Below are positions 8,801 to 17,841 of a DNA stretch of 64,000 bases, piece by piece. Positions within the stretch are counted from its first letter, which is position 1. Every line of letters begins with the position of its first letter. Source of the DNA: Marinomonas phaeophyticola (GTDB lineage Bacteria > Pseudomonadota > Gammaproteobacteria > Pseudomonadales > Marinomonadaceae); NCBI RefSeq assembly GCF_026966905.1, contig NZ_JAPUBN010000015.1, forward strand, positions 241,423 to 305,422. The letters run 5' to 3'. The notes under the pieces are model-generated. The model was given only the letters and a program-made list of their open reading frames with translations, ran no database searches and was not told the DNA's origin. The position numbers were made by a program, and so were the translations under genes.

Positions 8801-9826
8801 ATGTCCGACATAAAATCATCCACGCCTTTTTTAGATAATGATAACAATGAGGAGAAGTCACTCGCAAAAGTGATGTCTTTTGGTGAGGCTTTAATTGATT
8901 TCCTAGCTCAAAATACAGGTGTTGATGACGTGCAAACTTTTGCTAAATACCCAGGTGGAGCGCCCGCAAATGTAGCGGTTGCTGTGGCTAAGCTGGGGGG
9001 AAACAGTCATTTTGTTGGGCAAGTAGGAAATGATTCATTTGGGCATTTTTTAAAGGATTCTTTAAACGAATACGGTGTAAATACGAATGCACTCTTGATG
9101 ACCAGTGCCGCGAAGACGGCGTTAGCCTTTGTGAGTTTGGATGAAACAGGCGAGCGCAGCTTTGAGTTTTATCGGAACCCATCTGCGGATATGTTGTTTC
9201 GTCCGGAAGACTTTCTGTCCGAATGGTTCTATACCTCAAAAGGGGTATTTCATACCTGTTCTAACACATTAACAGATGAATCGATTAGCCAAGCAACGAC
9301 TGTTGGTGTGCGATTAGCAAAAATGGCAGGCTGGATTGTCAGTGCAGATGTTAACCTGCGTACAAACTTATGGCCCGAATCCGGTGTTGATATTGAACGT
9401 GTGATTGACTGGTTCCAAATGGCGGATGTTGTTAAAGCCAGTATGGAGGAACTAGAGGAACTGTCCACTGATCCAATGGCATTAATTCATTCATCTCTTG
9501 AAAAAGGTGTGAGCTTATTTGTGTTAACAGATGGTGCTAATGCGGTTCGGTATTTCCATAAAAATGGCACTACCGGTGAAGTGATCACCCCTAAAGTCTC
9601 AGTACAGGATACTACGGCGGCAGGGGATGCTTTTGTTGGAGGCTTACTTTTCTGTTTATCTGAAATAGCAGGAGAAACAAGCGTTGCTTTAATGACGAAA
9701 GAGGAATTACAGAAAGCCGTTTCTTTTGCCGTTGCCTGTGGTGCAATCGCAGTAACGAAATTGGGCGCCTATCCTTCTTTACCATCAAAAATTGAAGCGG
9801 ATGCCATGCTACGCTCGTTTTCTTAA
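8801..9826 (+). CDS. PfkB-family carbohydrate kinase, probable fructokinase
   Basis: Phosphorylates a sugar, most likely fructose to fructose-6-phosphate, using ATP. Ribokinase fold, 341 residues. The N-terminal substrate motif is GGAPANVAVAVAKLGG; the C-terminal PfkB signature is DTTAAGDAFVGGLLF with the catalytic base D276. AGGAAG precedes the ATG. It lies between a two-component system and an alpha-glucoside operon encoding an alpha-glucosidase, so it could consume fructose released from sucrose. Other PfkB sugars (KDG, ribose) cannot be excluded by sequence reading alone. The N-terminal ~20 residues are polar and probably disordered. A terminator follows, so it is probably its own transcript. 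Confidence 0.85.
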   Translation: MSDIKSSTPFLDNDNNEEKSLAKVMSFGEALIDFLAQNTGVDDVQTFAKYPGGAPANVAVAVAKLGGNSHFVGQVGNDSFGHFLKDSLNEYGVNTNALLMTSAAKTALAFVSLDETGERSFEFYRNPSADMLFRPEDFLSEWFYTSKGVFHTCSNTLTDESISQATTVGVRLAKMAGWIVSADVNLRTNLWPESGVDIERVIDWFQMADVVKASMEELEELSTDPMALIHSSLEKGVSLFVLTDGANAVRYFHKNGTTGEVITPKVSVQDTTAAGDAFVGGLLFCLSEIAGETSVALMTKEELQKAVSFAVACGAIAVTKLGAYPSLPSKIEADAMLRSFS

Positions 9827-9839
9827 TTTAAGATTATCG

Positions 9840-9881
9840 AAAAGCACTATTTAAACGTTTAAGTAGTGCTTTTCTTTTTTT
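9840..9881 (+). terminator. Rho-independent terminator after fructokinase
   Basis: Left arm AAAAGCACTA and right arm TAGTGCTTTT flank an A/T core containing TTAAACGTTTAA, so the stem can extend almost to a CG centre. A T-rich tail (TTTCTTTTTTT) follows. Confidence 0.85.
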
Positions 9882-10226
9882 GGAATGGCTTTATTTCCTC
9901 TGTTACGAATAATAAATACGTTATGCGTTCTCACGGGTATTTGTCTGTATTCTTTTAAAAAATATAAGATATTGATTTTATTCTTATTTAATCTGCTTTT
10001 TTGCTTCTTATCTTTGCTTCTTCTTCCGCCCTCTTATTTCTGGTTAAAAAGTATTCAAAATTAAGTGAATATTAAGAACAGTCCTATGTTGAAAAAATAG
10101 CCCTCTTTGACAATAATTTTATAAACGTCTTAATCCTTAAAGAAAGCATTAAGACGAGCTCATAAACTTATTAATAATAAAAATAAGGAATCTCTGAATT
10201 ATTTAGGGTTCCGAAAAGGAGTGGCA
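9882..10226 (+). promoter_or_regulatory. agl operon upstream region with inverted repeat
   Basis: This stretch has no gene and is very AT-rich. A perfect TTGACA occurs at 10107-10112. Downstream is an inverted repeat CGTCTTAAT (10126-10134) / ATTAAGACG (10148-10156) with a 13-base gap. This repeat could be an operator for AglR or the response regulator, or an RNA hairpin in the leader; no good -10 at 17 bp from TTGACA was found. AAAAGGAG (10213-10220) is the ribosome binding site of aglE. Confidence 0.5.
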
Positions 10227-11594
10227 ATGAATAAATCAATTCTTTCAAGCGCAATTGTTTTCGCTATTACGACAAGTGCTTTTTCTGTATCCAGTGCGCA
10301 AGCTGAGGATCTTATTTTTCCCCCTGGTGAAGATGATAGGTTTAGCTGGTCGAGCTATGAGTCATTAAAATCAATGGATTTAAAAGGTGAAAAAGTCTCT
10401 GTGTTTGGACCTTGGCTTGGTTCAGAGAAGGAGCATTTTGATCATGTCATTGCGTACTTCGAAGCAGCCACTGGAGCCGATGTTGAATACGCCGGTTCAG
10501 ATTCCTTTGAGCAACAGATCGTTATTGATACACAAGCAGGCAGTGCGCCTAATGTATCGATATTTCCACAACCTGGATTGGCCGCTGATCTAGCCGCTAA
10601 AGGATTGGTTACGCCATTAGATAGTGCTGTTAAGCAAGGTGTGGTGAATGATTATGCCGCAGGTCAATCATGGGTTGATCTTGCCACTTTCAAGGATGCA
10701 CAAGGCAAAGACGATTTCTATGGAGTATTTTACCGTGCCGATTTGAAGTCGTTGGTGTGGTATTCACCTGATAATTTTGATGATGCCGGATATGATATTC
10801 CAGAAACAATGGAAGAATTGAAAACATTGACTCAACAGATTGTGAGTGATGGTGGAACACCTTGGTGTATTGGTTTGGGCTCCGGTGCTGCGACTGGCTG
10901 GCCTGCAACGGATTGGGTTGAAGACTTAATGCTTCGCACACAATCACCTGAAGTATACGATCAATGGGTTAAAAATGACATTCCATTTGATGATCCAAGA
11001 GTGGTCAACGCGATTGATGAATTTGGTTGGTTTGCTCGTAATGATACGTTTGTTGATGGTGGCGCTGCTTCGGTTTCATCGACAGATTTCCGTGATAGTC
11101 CTAAAGGGTTATTTGCCTCTCCTGCTAAGTGTTATATGCATCGTCAAGCGTCCTTTATTCCTGCGTTCTTCCCTGAAGGAACCGAGCTTGGTGTTGATGC
11201 TGACTTTTTCTACTTTCCATCTTATGAAGCAAAAGATTTAGGCAATCCCGTCTTAGGGGCCGGTACCTTAGTTAGTATTACGAATGACTCAAAAGGCTCA
11301 CGTGCATTTATTGATTTTATGAGATCGCCTATTGCTCATGAATTATGGATGGCTCAAACCGGTTTTATTTCCGCCCATTTAAAAGCCAATCCTGATCTTT
11401 ACTCTTCAGAGGTTGCGAAAAAACAAGGTGGAATCTTACGTGATGCAACGACATTCCGCTTTGATGCATCAGACTTAATGCCAGGTAAAATTGGTGCAGG
11501 GGCTTTTTGGACTGGCATGGTGGATTACACCAGTGGTAAAGAGTCACTTGAAGTCGCTAAAGGCATCCAAAAATCATGGGATGCTATTAAGTAA
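10227..11594 (+). CDS. aglE: Alpha-glucoside ABC transporter, substrate-binding protein
   Basis: Periplasmic sugar-binding protein delivering alpha-glucosides to the AglFG permease. It has a signal peptide (residues 1-26, ending near SSAQA|ED) and a family 1 solute-binding fold. An in-frame GTG at 10221 lies directly after AAAAGGAG; the ATG at 10227 is better spaced (6 bases) and starts the signal peptide MNKSILSS, so it was chosen (455 residues). The order binding protein, two permeases, ATPase, alpha-glucosidase, LacI regulator matches the rhizobial agl system. A hairpin follows before aglF, as is common for making more binding protein than permease. Specificity (sucrose, maltose, trehalose) is inferred. 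Confidence 0.88.
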   Translation: MNKSILSSAIVFAITTSAFSVSSAQAEDLIFPPGEDDRFSWSSYESLKSMDLKGEKVSVFGPWLGSEKEHFDHVIAYFEAATGADVEYAGSDSFEQQIVIDTQAGSAPNVSIFPQPGLAADLAAKGLVTPLDSAVKQGVVNDYAAGQSWVDLATFKDAQGKDDFYGVFYRADLKSLVWYSPDNFDDAGYDIPETMEELKTLTQQIVSDGGTPWCIGLGSGAATGWPATDWVEDLMLRTQSPEVYDQWVKNDIPFDDPRVVNAIDEFGWFARNDTFVDGGAASVSSTDFRDSPKGLFASPAKCYMHRQASFIPAFFPEGTELGVDADFFYFPSYEAKDLGNPVLGAGTLVSITNDSKGSRAFIDFMRSPIAHELWMAQTGFISAHLKANPDLYSSEVAKKQGGILRDATTFRFDASDLMPGKIGAGAFWTGMVDYTSGKESLEVAKGIQKSWDAIK

Positions 11595-11603
11595 GAGAAA
11601 ACA

Positions 11604-11632
11604 GCATCGGAACACTGATTCTGATGCTTTTA
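11604..11632 (+). terminator. Hairpin between aglE and aglF (probable attenuator)
   Basis: Nine-base-pair stem GCATCGGAA (11604-11612) / TTCTGATGC (11619-11627) with one G-T pair and a 6-base loop, followed by TTTTAT. The T run is short, so partial readthrough into the permease genes is likely. Confidence 0.65.
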
Positions 11633-11757
11633 TATGAGTGAGTTAACGGTAAAGGTTTGCTTAGTAACTCTCGGCAAAGTGATCAAGGACGATCATGAGC
11701 CTTATTTCATTTGACGCTATCTGATTATTTGATAGCACATTCCAAACAGGAGCATTC

Positions 11758-12768
11758 ATGGGGCAATTAGCGTCAGCATTGGTAATCGTTATTGTCGGAG
11801 TTTTAGGCTGTGCCTGTTATTTCTATGGCTCAAACTTCCTTTTAGATAAATTGTTACCTTCAAAAAATAAGCCCTACGATGTAGTGGCTCGTAATTTGCG
11901 TATTGCCGGTTATATTCGACCTTGGCTATTTTTAGGCCCCGCTTTTTTAGCATTGGGGTTTTATTTAGTTTACCCGGTAGTTGAATCTTTTAGATTGTCA
12001 TTTTTTGGCCGTTCTGGTGAGGTATTTGTCGGCTTATCGAACTATGCGTGGTTATTTAATAGTGATGAGTTTTATCAAGCTTTCAAAAATAATATGTTGT
12101 GGTTGATAGTAGTGCCAACGGCGGCGACGTTTTTTGGGTTAATTATCGCGGTTATGACTGACCGGATTTGGTGGGGCAATATAGCAAAAAGTTTGATATT
12201 CATGCCTATGGCCATTTCGTTTATAGGCGCGTCTGTTATTTGGAAGTTTATTTATGACTTTAGAAGTGGAGATGACCCGCAAATAGGCTTGTTAAATGCG
12301 GTTGTGGTTTTCTTTGGTGGTGACCCTCAACCTTGGATAACTCTGCCATTTTGGAATAACTTCTTTCTCATGGTCATTTTGGTCTGGATTCAAACCGGGT
12401 TTGCTATGGTGATTCTATCAGCGGCATTGAGAGGCATTCCTGATGAAACCGTGGAAGCAGCAGTGCTTGATGGTGCAAACGGTTTTCAAATTTTTTATAA
12501 AATAATGGTTCCTCAAATTTGGGGGACAATCGCTGTGGTATGGACGACAATCACCATTCTAGTTTTAAAGGTGTTTGATATTGTTTTAGCCATGACCAAT
12601 GGTCAGTGGGGAACTCAGGTGTTAGCGAACGAAATGTTTGATTGGATGTTCCGTGGTGGTGGTGATTTTGGTCGTGGGGCTGTCGTCGCTATCGTCATTA
12701 TGGTGCTAGTGGTTCCGATTATGGTTTGGAACATTCGCCGTGCAAATGCTGAAATGGAGGGCCGTTAA
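11758..12768 (+). CDS. aglF: Alpha-glucoside ABC transporter permease
   Basis: Inner-membrane permease of the MalF type, 336 residues. An extra N-terminal hydrophobic segment (residues 3-25) precedes the canonical core beginning near RPWLFLGPAFLALGFYLVYP. The EAA cytoplasmic loop that docks the ATPase is visible as EAAVLDGANGFQIFYKIMVP. The start ATG is preceded by AGGAG. It is separated from aglG by only two bases, so the two permeases are co-translated. The N-terminal extra segment is also known in AglF proteins of other bacteria. Confidence 0.9.
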   Translation: MGQLASALVIVIVGVLGCACYFYGSNFLLDKLLPSKNKPYDVVARNLRIAGYIRPWLFLGPAFLALGFYLVYPVVESFRLSFFGRSGEVFVGLSNYAWLFNSDEFYQAFKNNMLWLIVVPTAATFFGLIIAVMTDRIWWGNIAKSLIFMPMAISFIGASVIWKFIYDFRSGDDPQIGLLNAVVVFFGGDPQPWITLPFWNNFFLMVILVWIQTGFAMVILSAALRGIPDETVEAAVLDGANGFQIFYKIMVPQIWGTIAVVWTTITILVLKVFDIVLAMTNGQWGTQVLANEMFDWMFRGGGDFGRGAVVAIVIMVLVVPIMVWNIRRANAEMEGR

Positions 12769-12770
12769 TC

Positions 12771-13913
12771 ATGGTTCAATCATCAAAACGCTCGCCTTTA
12801 ACCTGGTTGGTTCATGCTACGGTTTTATTTTTAGTGGTGATATGGACGATACCTACGGCAGGATTATTTATATCTTCCATTCGGGATAAGGATCAACTGT
12901 CGGTTTCAGGCTGGTGGACGGCGTTATCGACATCCGAACAAAGAATGGTTACTCGCGTTACTGTGCCGAAAAAACCGCTGCAAGAAGACGGTTTATATGT
13001 GTTAACTGGGAATGTCTTTGAAGATAATAAACAGGGAATCGTGACTCGTTTTGGCGATAGTTCTTTAAGGCCAAGTGAATTTGAATCTGGAAAAGTAGCC
13101 GAGCTTAAACGTGAACTCACCTTAACCGTATTGGCTAACGGTGATTATAAAATGACCTCTCCTAAAGCCTTTAGCAGTAGGGGTAAGCGAATTTTCTACA
13201 CGGCTGAAATTCCCCCTAGGTTTACTTTAGATAATTACAGAGAAGTCCTAGGTTCTGAAGGGTTAGGTAAATCCTTTTTGAATTCGCTGACGGTGACGAT
13301 TCCAGCAACTATTATTCCCATTTTAGTGGCGGCTTTTGCGGCTTATGCTTTGGCTTGGATGCAGTTTCCTGGAAAAGCGCTGTTTATTGCCGCGGTAGTT
13401 GGCCTATTAGTTGTGCCTCTGCAAATGTCTTTGATTCCGTTGTTAAGAAGTTATAATTTTATTGGTGATATCTTTGGTGTAGGTTCGAAAGGCTACCTAG
13501 GGGTTTGGTTGGCACATATGGGCTTTGGTCTACCGTTGGCGATTTATCTCTTACGTAATTATATTGCTGGACTCCCTAGAGAAATTATTGAGTCTGCGCG
13601 GGTGGATGGCGCAACGGATTTTGATATTTTCCGTAAAATTGTGTTGCCGTTATCCTTTCCTGCATTAGCGTCTTTTGCCATTTTTCAATTCTTATGGGTT
13701 TGGAATGATCTACTCATTGCGATGGTCTTTTTGGGAAATAATCCCGACGAGTTAGTGTTAACTGGACGTTTACGTGAATTACTTGGTTCCCGTGGTGGTA
13801 ACTGGGAGATCTTAACCGCCTCTGCATTTATTACAATTATTGTTCCTTTATGTGTGTTCTTTGGCTTACAGCGTTTCTTAGTAAGGGGGCTGTTAACTGG
13901 GTCAGTGAAATAA
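12771..13913 (+). CDS. aglG: Alpha-glucoside ABC transporter permease with large periplasmic loop
   Basis: Second permease, MalG type, 380 residues, longer than the usual ~280. After TM1 (about residues 12-32) comes a predicted periplasmic loop of ~110 residues (roughly 35-145), then the conserved permease core starting near PPRFTLDNYREVL. The EAA-type loop ESARVDGATDFDIFRKIVLP is intact. The extended loop is a known feature of AglG proteins and supports the Agl rather than Mal assignment. A 111-bp gap follows before aglK with no clear terminator. Confidence 0.9.
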   Translation: MVQSSKRSPLTWLVHATVLFLVVIWTIPTAGLFISSIRDKDQLSVSGWWTALSTSEQRMVTRVTVPKKPLQEDGLYVLTGNVFEDNKQGIVTRFGDSSLRPSEFESGKVAELKRELTLTVLANGDYKMTSPKAFSSRGKRIFYTAEIPPRFTLDNYREVLGSEGLGKSFLNSLTVTIPATIIPILVAAFAAYALAWMQFPGKALFIAAVVGLLVVPLQMSLIPLLRSYNFIGDIFGVGSKGYLGVWLAHMGFGLPLAIYLLRNYIAGLPREIIESARVDGATDFDIFRKIVLPLSFPALASFAIFQFLWVWNDLLIAMVFLGNNPDELVLTGRLRELLGSRGGNWEILTASAFITIIVPLCVFFGLQRFLVRGLLTGSVK

Positions 13914-14024
13914 ATTCAAAGTGAATAAAACGACCACCTAAACAGTAAGACAGAGTAAAAACAAATAACGGCACTGTGGTCCTATTAAGAACCTATGAGC
14001 TAAGTAAGTTTTAGAGGCAAGAAG

Positions 14025-15122
14025 ATGGCTGATGTTAAGTTAACGAATGTAAAAAAAGTATATAACAATCAAGTAGAAGTCATGCGAGATATTAATTTAG
14101 ATATCAAGCAAGGTGAGTTTATTGTATTTGTGGGTCCTTCTGGGTGCGGTAAGTCCACATTGTTAAGAATGATTTCAGGGTTAGAGAGTATTACCGATGG
14201 TACTTTAGAAATTGATGGACAGCTAGTAAACGATATACCTCCGGCGATGAGAGGCATTGCAATGGTCTTCCAAAGTTACGCCCTTTACCCACATATGAGC
14301 GTTTACGATAACATGGCCTTTAGTCTACAAATTGCCAAGCTCAGTAAAGAAGATATAGATACACAAGTCAGGAAGGCCGCAGATATGTTGCAATTGACCG
14401 AGTATCTAGATCGTTTACCAAAAGCCCTTTCTGGTGGTCAGCGGCAACGGGTAGCCATTGGCCGAGCGATTGTTCGTAAACCTAAAGTGTTTTTGTTTGA
14501 TGAACCCTTATCAAATTTAGATGCTGCATTGCGAGTGGCGACGCGAATGGAAATTGCCAATTTAAAAGAAAGTATGCCTGAGTCTACAATGATTTATGTG
14601 ACCCATGATCAGGTAGAGGCAATGACCTTAGCAGATCGAATTGTTTTATTGTCAGCGGGTAATATTGAACAAGTAGGTGCACCGTTAGAATTATATGAAA
14701 ACCCACGAAATGTGTTTGTTGCAAAATTTATTGGGGCGCCAGCGATGAACATTTTACCTGCTACCCTAATGCAAGCGGGCGAGGGCACCAATATTCAGAT
14801 TCATTCTCAGCAAGCGGTTTGGGTTCCGGTAGCGACCCCTAAAAATGATGAGCAAGCCGCTGTTAGCTTTGGTGTGCGTCCTGAGGATTTATTTGTTGTC
14901 ACTGAAGGCGAGTATTTAGTTGAAGGGGAGGTTGCCTTTATTGAAGCATTAGGTGAAGCAACCCTTTTGTATATCAAAGCGTTTGGCTGTGAAGACATGG
15001 TAATTTGTAAGTTGTCAGGCACGCCTCAATATAAGCGTGGCGCCTCTATTAAACTGATGACAAAACCTGAAAAAATGCATCTATTTAACACGATAGGACT
15101 AACCTATCGAAATCGAGTTTGA
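14025..15122 (+). CDS. aglK: Alpha-glucoside ABC transporter ATP-binding protein
   Basis: ATPase energising AglFG, of the MalK/UgpC type. It has 365 residues: Walker A GPSGCGKST (37-45), signature LSGGQRQRVAIGRA, Walker B VFLFDEPLSNLD, H-loop YVTHDQVEAMTLADR, and a C-terminal TOBE/MalK regulatory domain from about 240 that contains FGVRPEDL. The start ATG follows AGAGGCAAGA. Such ATPases can serve more than one sugar permease. The next gene, aglA, begins 19 bp downstream. Confidence 0.9.
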   Translation: MADVKLTNVKKVYNNQVEVMRDINLDIKQGEFIVFVGPSGCGKSTLLRMISGLESITDGTLEIDGQLVNDIPPAMRGIAMVFQSYALYPHMSVYDNMAFSLQIAKLSKEDIDTQVRKAADMLQLTEYLDRLPKALSGGQRQRVAIGRAIVRKPKVFLFDEPLSNLDAALRVATRMEIANLKESMPESTMIYVTHDQVEAMTLADRIVLLSAGNIEQVGAPLELYENPRNVFVAKFIGAPAMNILPATLMQAGEGTNIQIHSQQAVWVPVATPKNDEQAAVSFGVRPEDLFVVTEGEYLVEGEVAFIEALGEATLLYIKAFGCEDMVICKLSGTPQYKRGASIKLMTKPEKMHLFNTIGLTYRNRV

Positions 15123-15141
15123 TGATTGGAGAGTATGGAGT

Positions 15142-16758
15142 ATGACGAGTAATTTAAATTGGTGGAAAGGCGGTATTATCTACCAAATTTACCCGCGAAG
15201 CTTTATGGATCAAAATGGCGATGGTGTCGGGGATTTAGCGGGTATTACCTCTAAACTAGATTATGTGGCTTCTTTAGGCGTGGATGCAATTTGGTTGTCT
15301 CCAATTTTTACCTCACCAATGAAAGACTTTGGCTATGATGTTTCTAATTATCGTGATATAGATCCCTTATTTGGCACATTAGAAGATTTTAAACGTTTGA
15401 TTACGACGGCTCATGATTTGGGTTTAAAAGTCATGATTGATCAAGTATTAAGCCATACATCGGATCAACACCCTTGGTTTGAAGAAAGTCGTCAAAATAA
15501 AACCAATCCTAAGGCGGACTGGTTTGTTTGGAGCGATCCGAAACCGGACGGTTCACCTCCGAATAATTGGCTCTCCATTTTTGGAGGCAGTGCATGGCAA
15601 TGGGACAGCCGTCGCTTGCAATATTACCTACATAATTTTCTGACGAGTCAACCGGATGTGAATTTTCATAATGATGAAGTCCGTCATTTACAGCTTGATA
15701 ACATGCGCTTCTGGCTAGAGTTAGGTGTTGATGGATTCCGCTTAGATACCGTTAATTTTTTCTATCATAGTCAAGGTTTGGAAGATAACCCACCTGTGCC
15801 ACCAGGTGAACCGAAAACCATGGGGGCGCCTCACGATAATCCTTATACTTATCAACGTCACGTGTATGACTTAAGTCGTCCAGAAAACTTACTCTTTCTA
15901 AAAGAGTTAAGAGCGTTAATGGATGAATATCCAGGTACAACAACAGTAGGTGAAATTGGTGATGATTTTCCCCTCGAAAGAATGGCTGAATACACATCTG
16001 GCGGTGATAAACTGCACATGGCGTATACGTTTGATTTATTGAATACACCGCATTCACCCTCCTACATTCGATCTGTATTACAAAACATGCAAGATATTGT
16101 TGGTGATGGTTGGCCTTGCTGGGCGCTATCCAACCATGATGTGGTGAGGGCCATTACTCGATGGGGAGAGAATGAAGATCCGATTGCTTATCCATTGGTA
16201 GCGATGGCGCTAATTACCTCTTTACGTGGAAGTGTATGCTTGTATCAAGGGGAAGAGCTGGGTTTGCCAGAGGCTGATGTGCCATTTGAGCGTATTCAAG
16301 ATCCTTATGGAATTCCTTTATGGCCAGTGTTTAAAGGACGCGATGGCTGCCGGACGCCAATGGTTTGGGATAACAGCCTTAATGGAGGTTTTTCTGACGT
16401 TGAGCCATGGTTACCAGTGGATAAACGTCATCTAGCCCTTAGCGTGACGCAACAAGAGTCTAACCCTGATTCATTACTTCATAAAGTACGTCAATTACTA
16501 CAATGGCGGCAGCGACAACCTGAGCTTATTCAAGGTGAGTTGACACAGATTGACCTCGGGAATGATGATTTGATTGCCTATATAAGAACGCTTAATCATA
16601 ATCGTATGTTGGTAGTGATTAATATGACAGGGTCGCAACAAACGGCCGACTTACCGCATAATGTGACAGTCTTGGAAGGACATGGCTTTATCTGTGAGGT
16701 AGAAGGTCAAAAACTGATGTTGCCAGCATATCAGGCCTTTTATGCACGTATAGATTAA
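15142..16758 (+). CDS. aglA: Alpha-glucosidase, glycoside hydrolase family 13
   Basis: Cytoplasmic enzyme that hydrolyses imported alpha-glucosides (sucrose, maltose, trehalulose-type sugars). 538 residues, no signal peptide. GH13 landmarks: the N-terminal IYQIYPRSFMDQNGDGVGDL, nucleophile D202 in GFRLDTVNF, general acid/base E271 in VGEIGDD, and the transition-state aspartate D333 in LSNHDV. Its product from sucrose would include fructose, matching the fructokinase gene upstream. Oligo-1,6-glucosidase is an alternative name for relatives; the agl context is decisive here. It is followed after 21 bp by the regulator gene. Confidence 0.9.
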   Translation: MTSNLNWWKGGIIYQIYPRSFMDQNGDGVGDLAGITSKLDYVASLGVDAIWLSPIFTSPMKDFGYDVSNYRDIDPLFGTLEDFKRLITTAHDLGLKVMIDQVLSHTSDQHPWFEESRQNKTNPKADWFVWSDPKPDGSPPNNWLSIFGGSAWQWDSRRLQYYLHNFLTSQPDVNFHNDEVRHLQLDNMRFWLELGVDGFRLDTVNFFYHSQGLEDNPPVPPGEPKTMGAPHDNPYTYQRHVYDLSRPENLLFLKELRALMDEYPGTTTVGEIGDDFPLERMAEYTSGGDKLHMAYTFDLLNTPHSPSYIRSVLQNMQDIVGDGWPCWALSNHDVVRAITRWGENEDPIAYPLVAMALITSLRGSVCLYQGEELGLPEADVPFERIQDPYGIPLWPVFKGRDGCRTPMVWDNSLNGGFSDVEPWLPVDKRHLALSVTQQESNPDSLLHKVRQLLQWRQRQPELIQGELTQIDLGNDDLIAYIRTLNHNRMLVVINMTGSQQTADLPHNVTVLEGHGFICEVEGQKLMLPAYQAFYARID

Positions 16759-16779
16759 TTAGTTTGAAGGTATTGATAT

Positions 16780-17838
16780 ATGACGTTTAAGACACCTCGA
16801 AAATTGACACTAAAAGATGTGGCCGATAACTTAAACGTCTCTACGGCCACCATTTCTAATGCGTTTAATCGACCGGATCAACTGTCTGCCAACCTGAGGG
16901 ATAGAATATTATCTGAATGTGAAAACATGGGGTATTTTGGACCTAATGCGGCGGCGCGCAGTTTGCGTACAGGACGAACAGGCATTGTGGGCGTTGTCTT
17001 ATCTGACCGTCTTAGTTATAGCTTAAGTGATCCTGTGGCGAATCAGTTTCTCAAGGGGATGGCGGATGTATTGGATGCACATGAATACAATATGTTGCTG
17101 TTATCGTCGAATCCTTTAGAGCAGGATGCTCAACATAGAATGCAAGCGTCTATGGTAGACGGTTTTATTGTCTATGGTCACAAACCTCAGCAATGTCATA
17201 ACGCTCCTTGGTTAATGCCGAATAAACACGTTATTACCGTTGATGGCTTTATCTCTGGTTGTACATCGGTCAATATAGGAAATTATCAGGGGGCAAAAGC
17301 GATTGTTATTCATGCTTTGCGACATAAGCCGGATAAAATTGCCATTTTAGGATTAAGCCTCCTCAGTACCAATCGTGTTTGTCGTATGCAAAGTGATGAA
17401 CTCTTAGAAGAAGCCGCTTCTATTTCTGTGCAGCGATTGAATGGGTATTTAGATGCTTTAAATGAAAATGGTTATGGTGTAAGTTCAGAAAACGTTTGGA
17501 ATATCCCCACCAACTCTCATAAGCAAGCCTATCAAGCGGCCCGCGAAGCGTTAACAATAATGGATCGTCCGCAGTTATTGCTCTGTATGAGTGATCGTAT
17601 TGCCATTGCTGCGATACAGGTTGCCTTACAAATGGGGCTTCGAGTTCCTGAAGACTTACAAGTTGTTGGGTTTGATGGTATTCCTGAGGGGGCGAATTTA
17701 CACCCTTCTATTACGACTATTCACCAACAAAGCGAAGAAAAAGGACGTATAGCGGCCGAGCTTTTCCTTGGTTTACGAGAAGCCAAGGACGTGGTTTTAG
17801 AAACAGAATTGGTGGTTCGTGAGAGCTGTCCAGAGTAG
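16780..17838 (+). CDS. aglR: LacI-family transcriptional regulator of the alpha-glucoside operon
   Basis: Probable local repressor. It has 352 residues: an N-terminal LacI helix-turn-helix (LTLKDVADNLNVSTATISNA, residues 9-28) and a periplasmic-binding-protein-like effector domain with GIVGVVLSD near residue 69 and VVGFDGIPEGANLHP, the usual place of the dimer/ligand motif. It is the last gene of the operon and is likely autoregulated with it. Its gene is convergent with the exonuclease gene on the opposite strand; only three bases separate the stops and no terminator is evident. Confidence 0.88.
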   Translation: MTFKTPRKLTLKDVADNLNVSTATISNAFNRPDQLSANLRDRILSECENMGYFGPNAAARSLRTGRTGIVGVVLSDRLSYSLSDPVANQFLKGMADVLDAHEYNMLLLSSNPLEQDAQHRMQASMVDGFIVYGHKPQQCHNAPWLMPNKHVITVDGFISGCTSVNIGNYQGAKAIVIHALRHKPDKIAILGLSLLSTNRVCRMQSDELLEEAASISVQRLNGYLDALNENGYGVSSENVWNIPTNSHKQAYQAAREALTIMDRPQLLLCMSDRIAIAAIQVALQMGLRVPEDLQVVGFDGIPEGANLHPSITTIHQQSEEKGRIAAELFLGLREAKDVVLETELVVRESCPE

Positions 17839-17841
17839 ATA

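Noticed and set aside
9852..9863. TTAAACGTTTAA as a LacI-family operator
   Set aside because: The palindrome lies within the terminator stem of the fructokinase gene, which explains its symmetry, and it is far from the aglE start.
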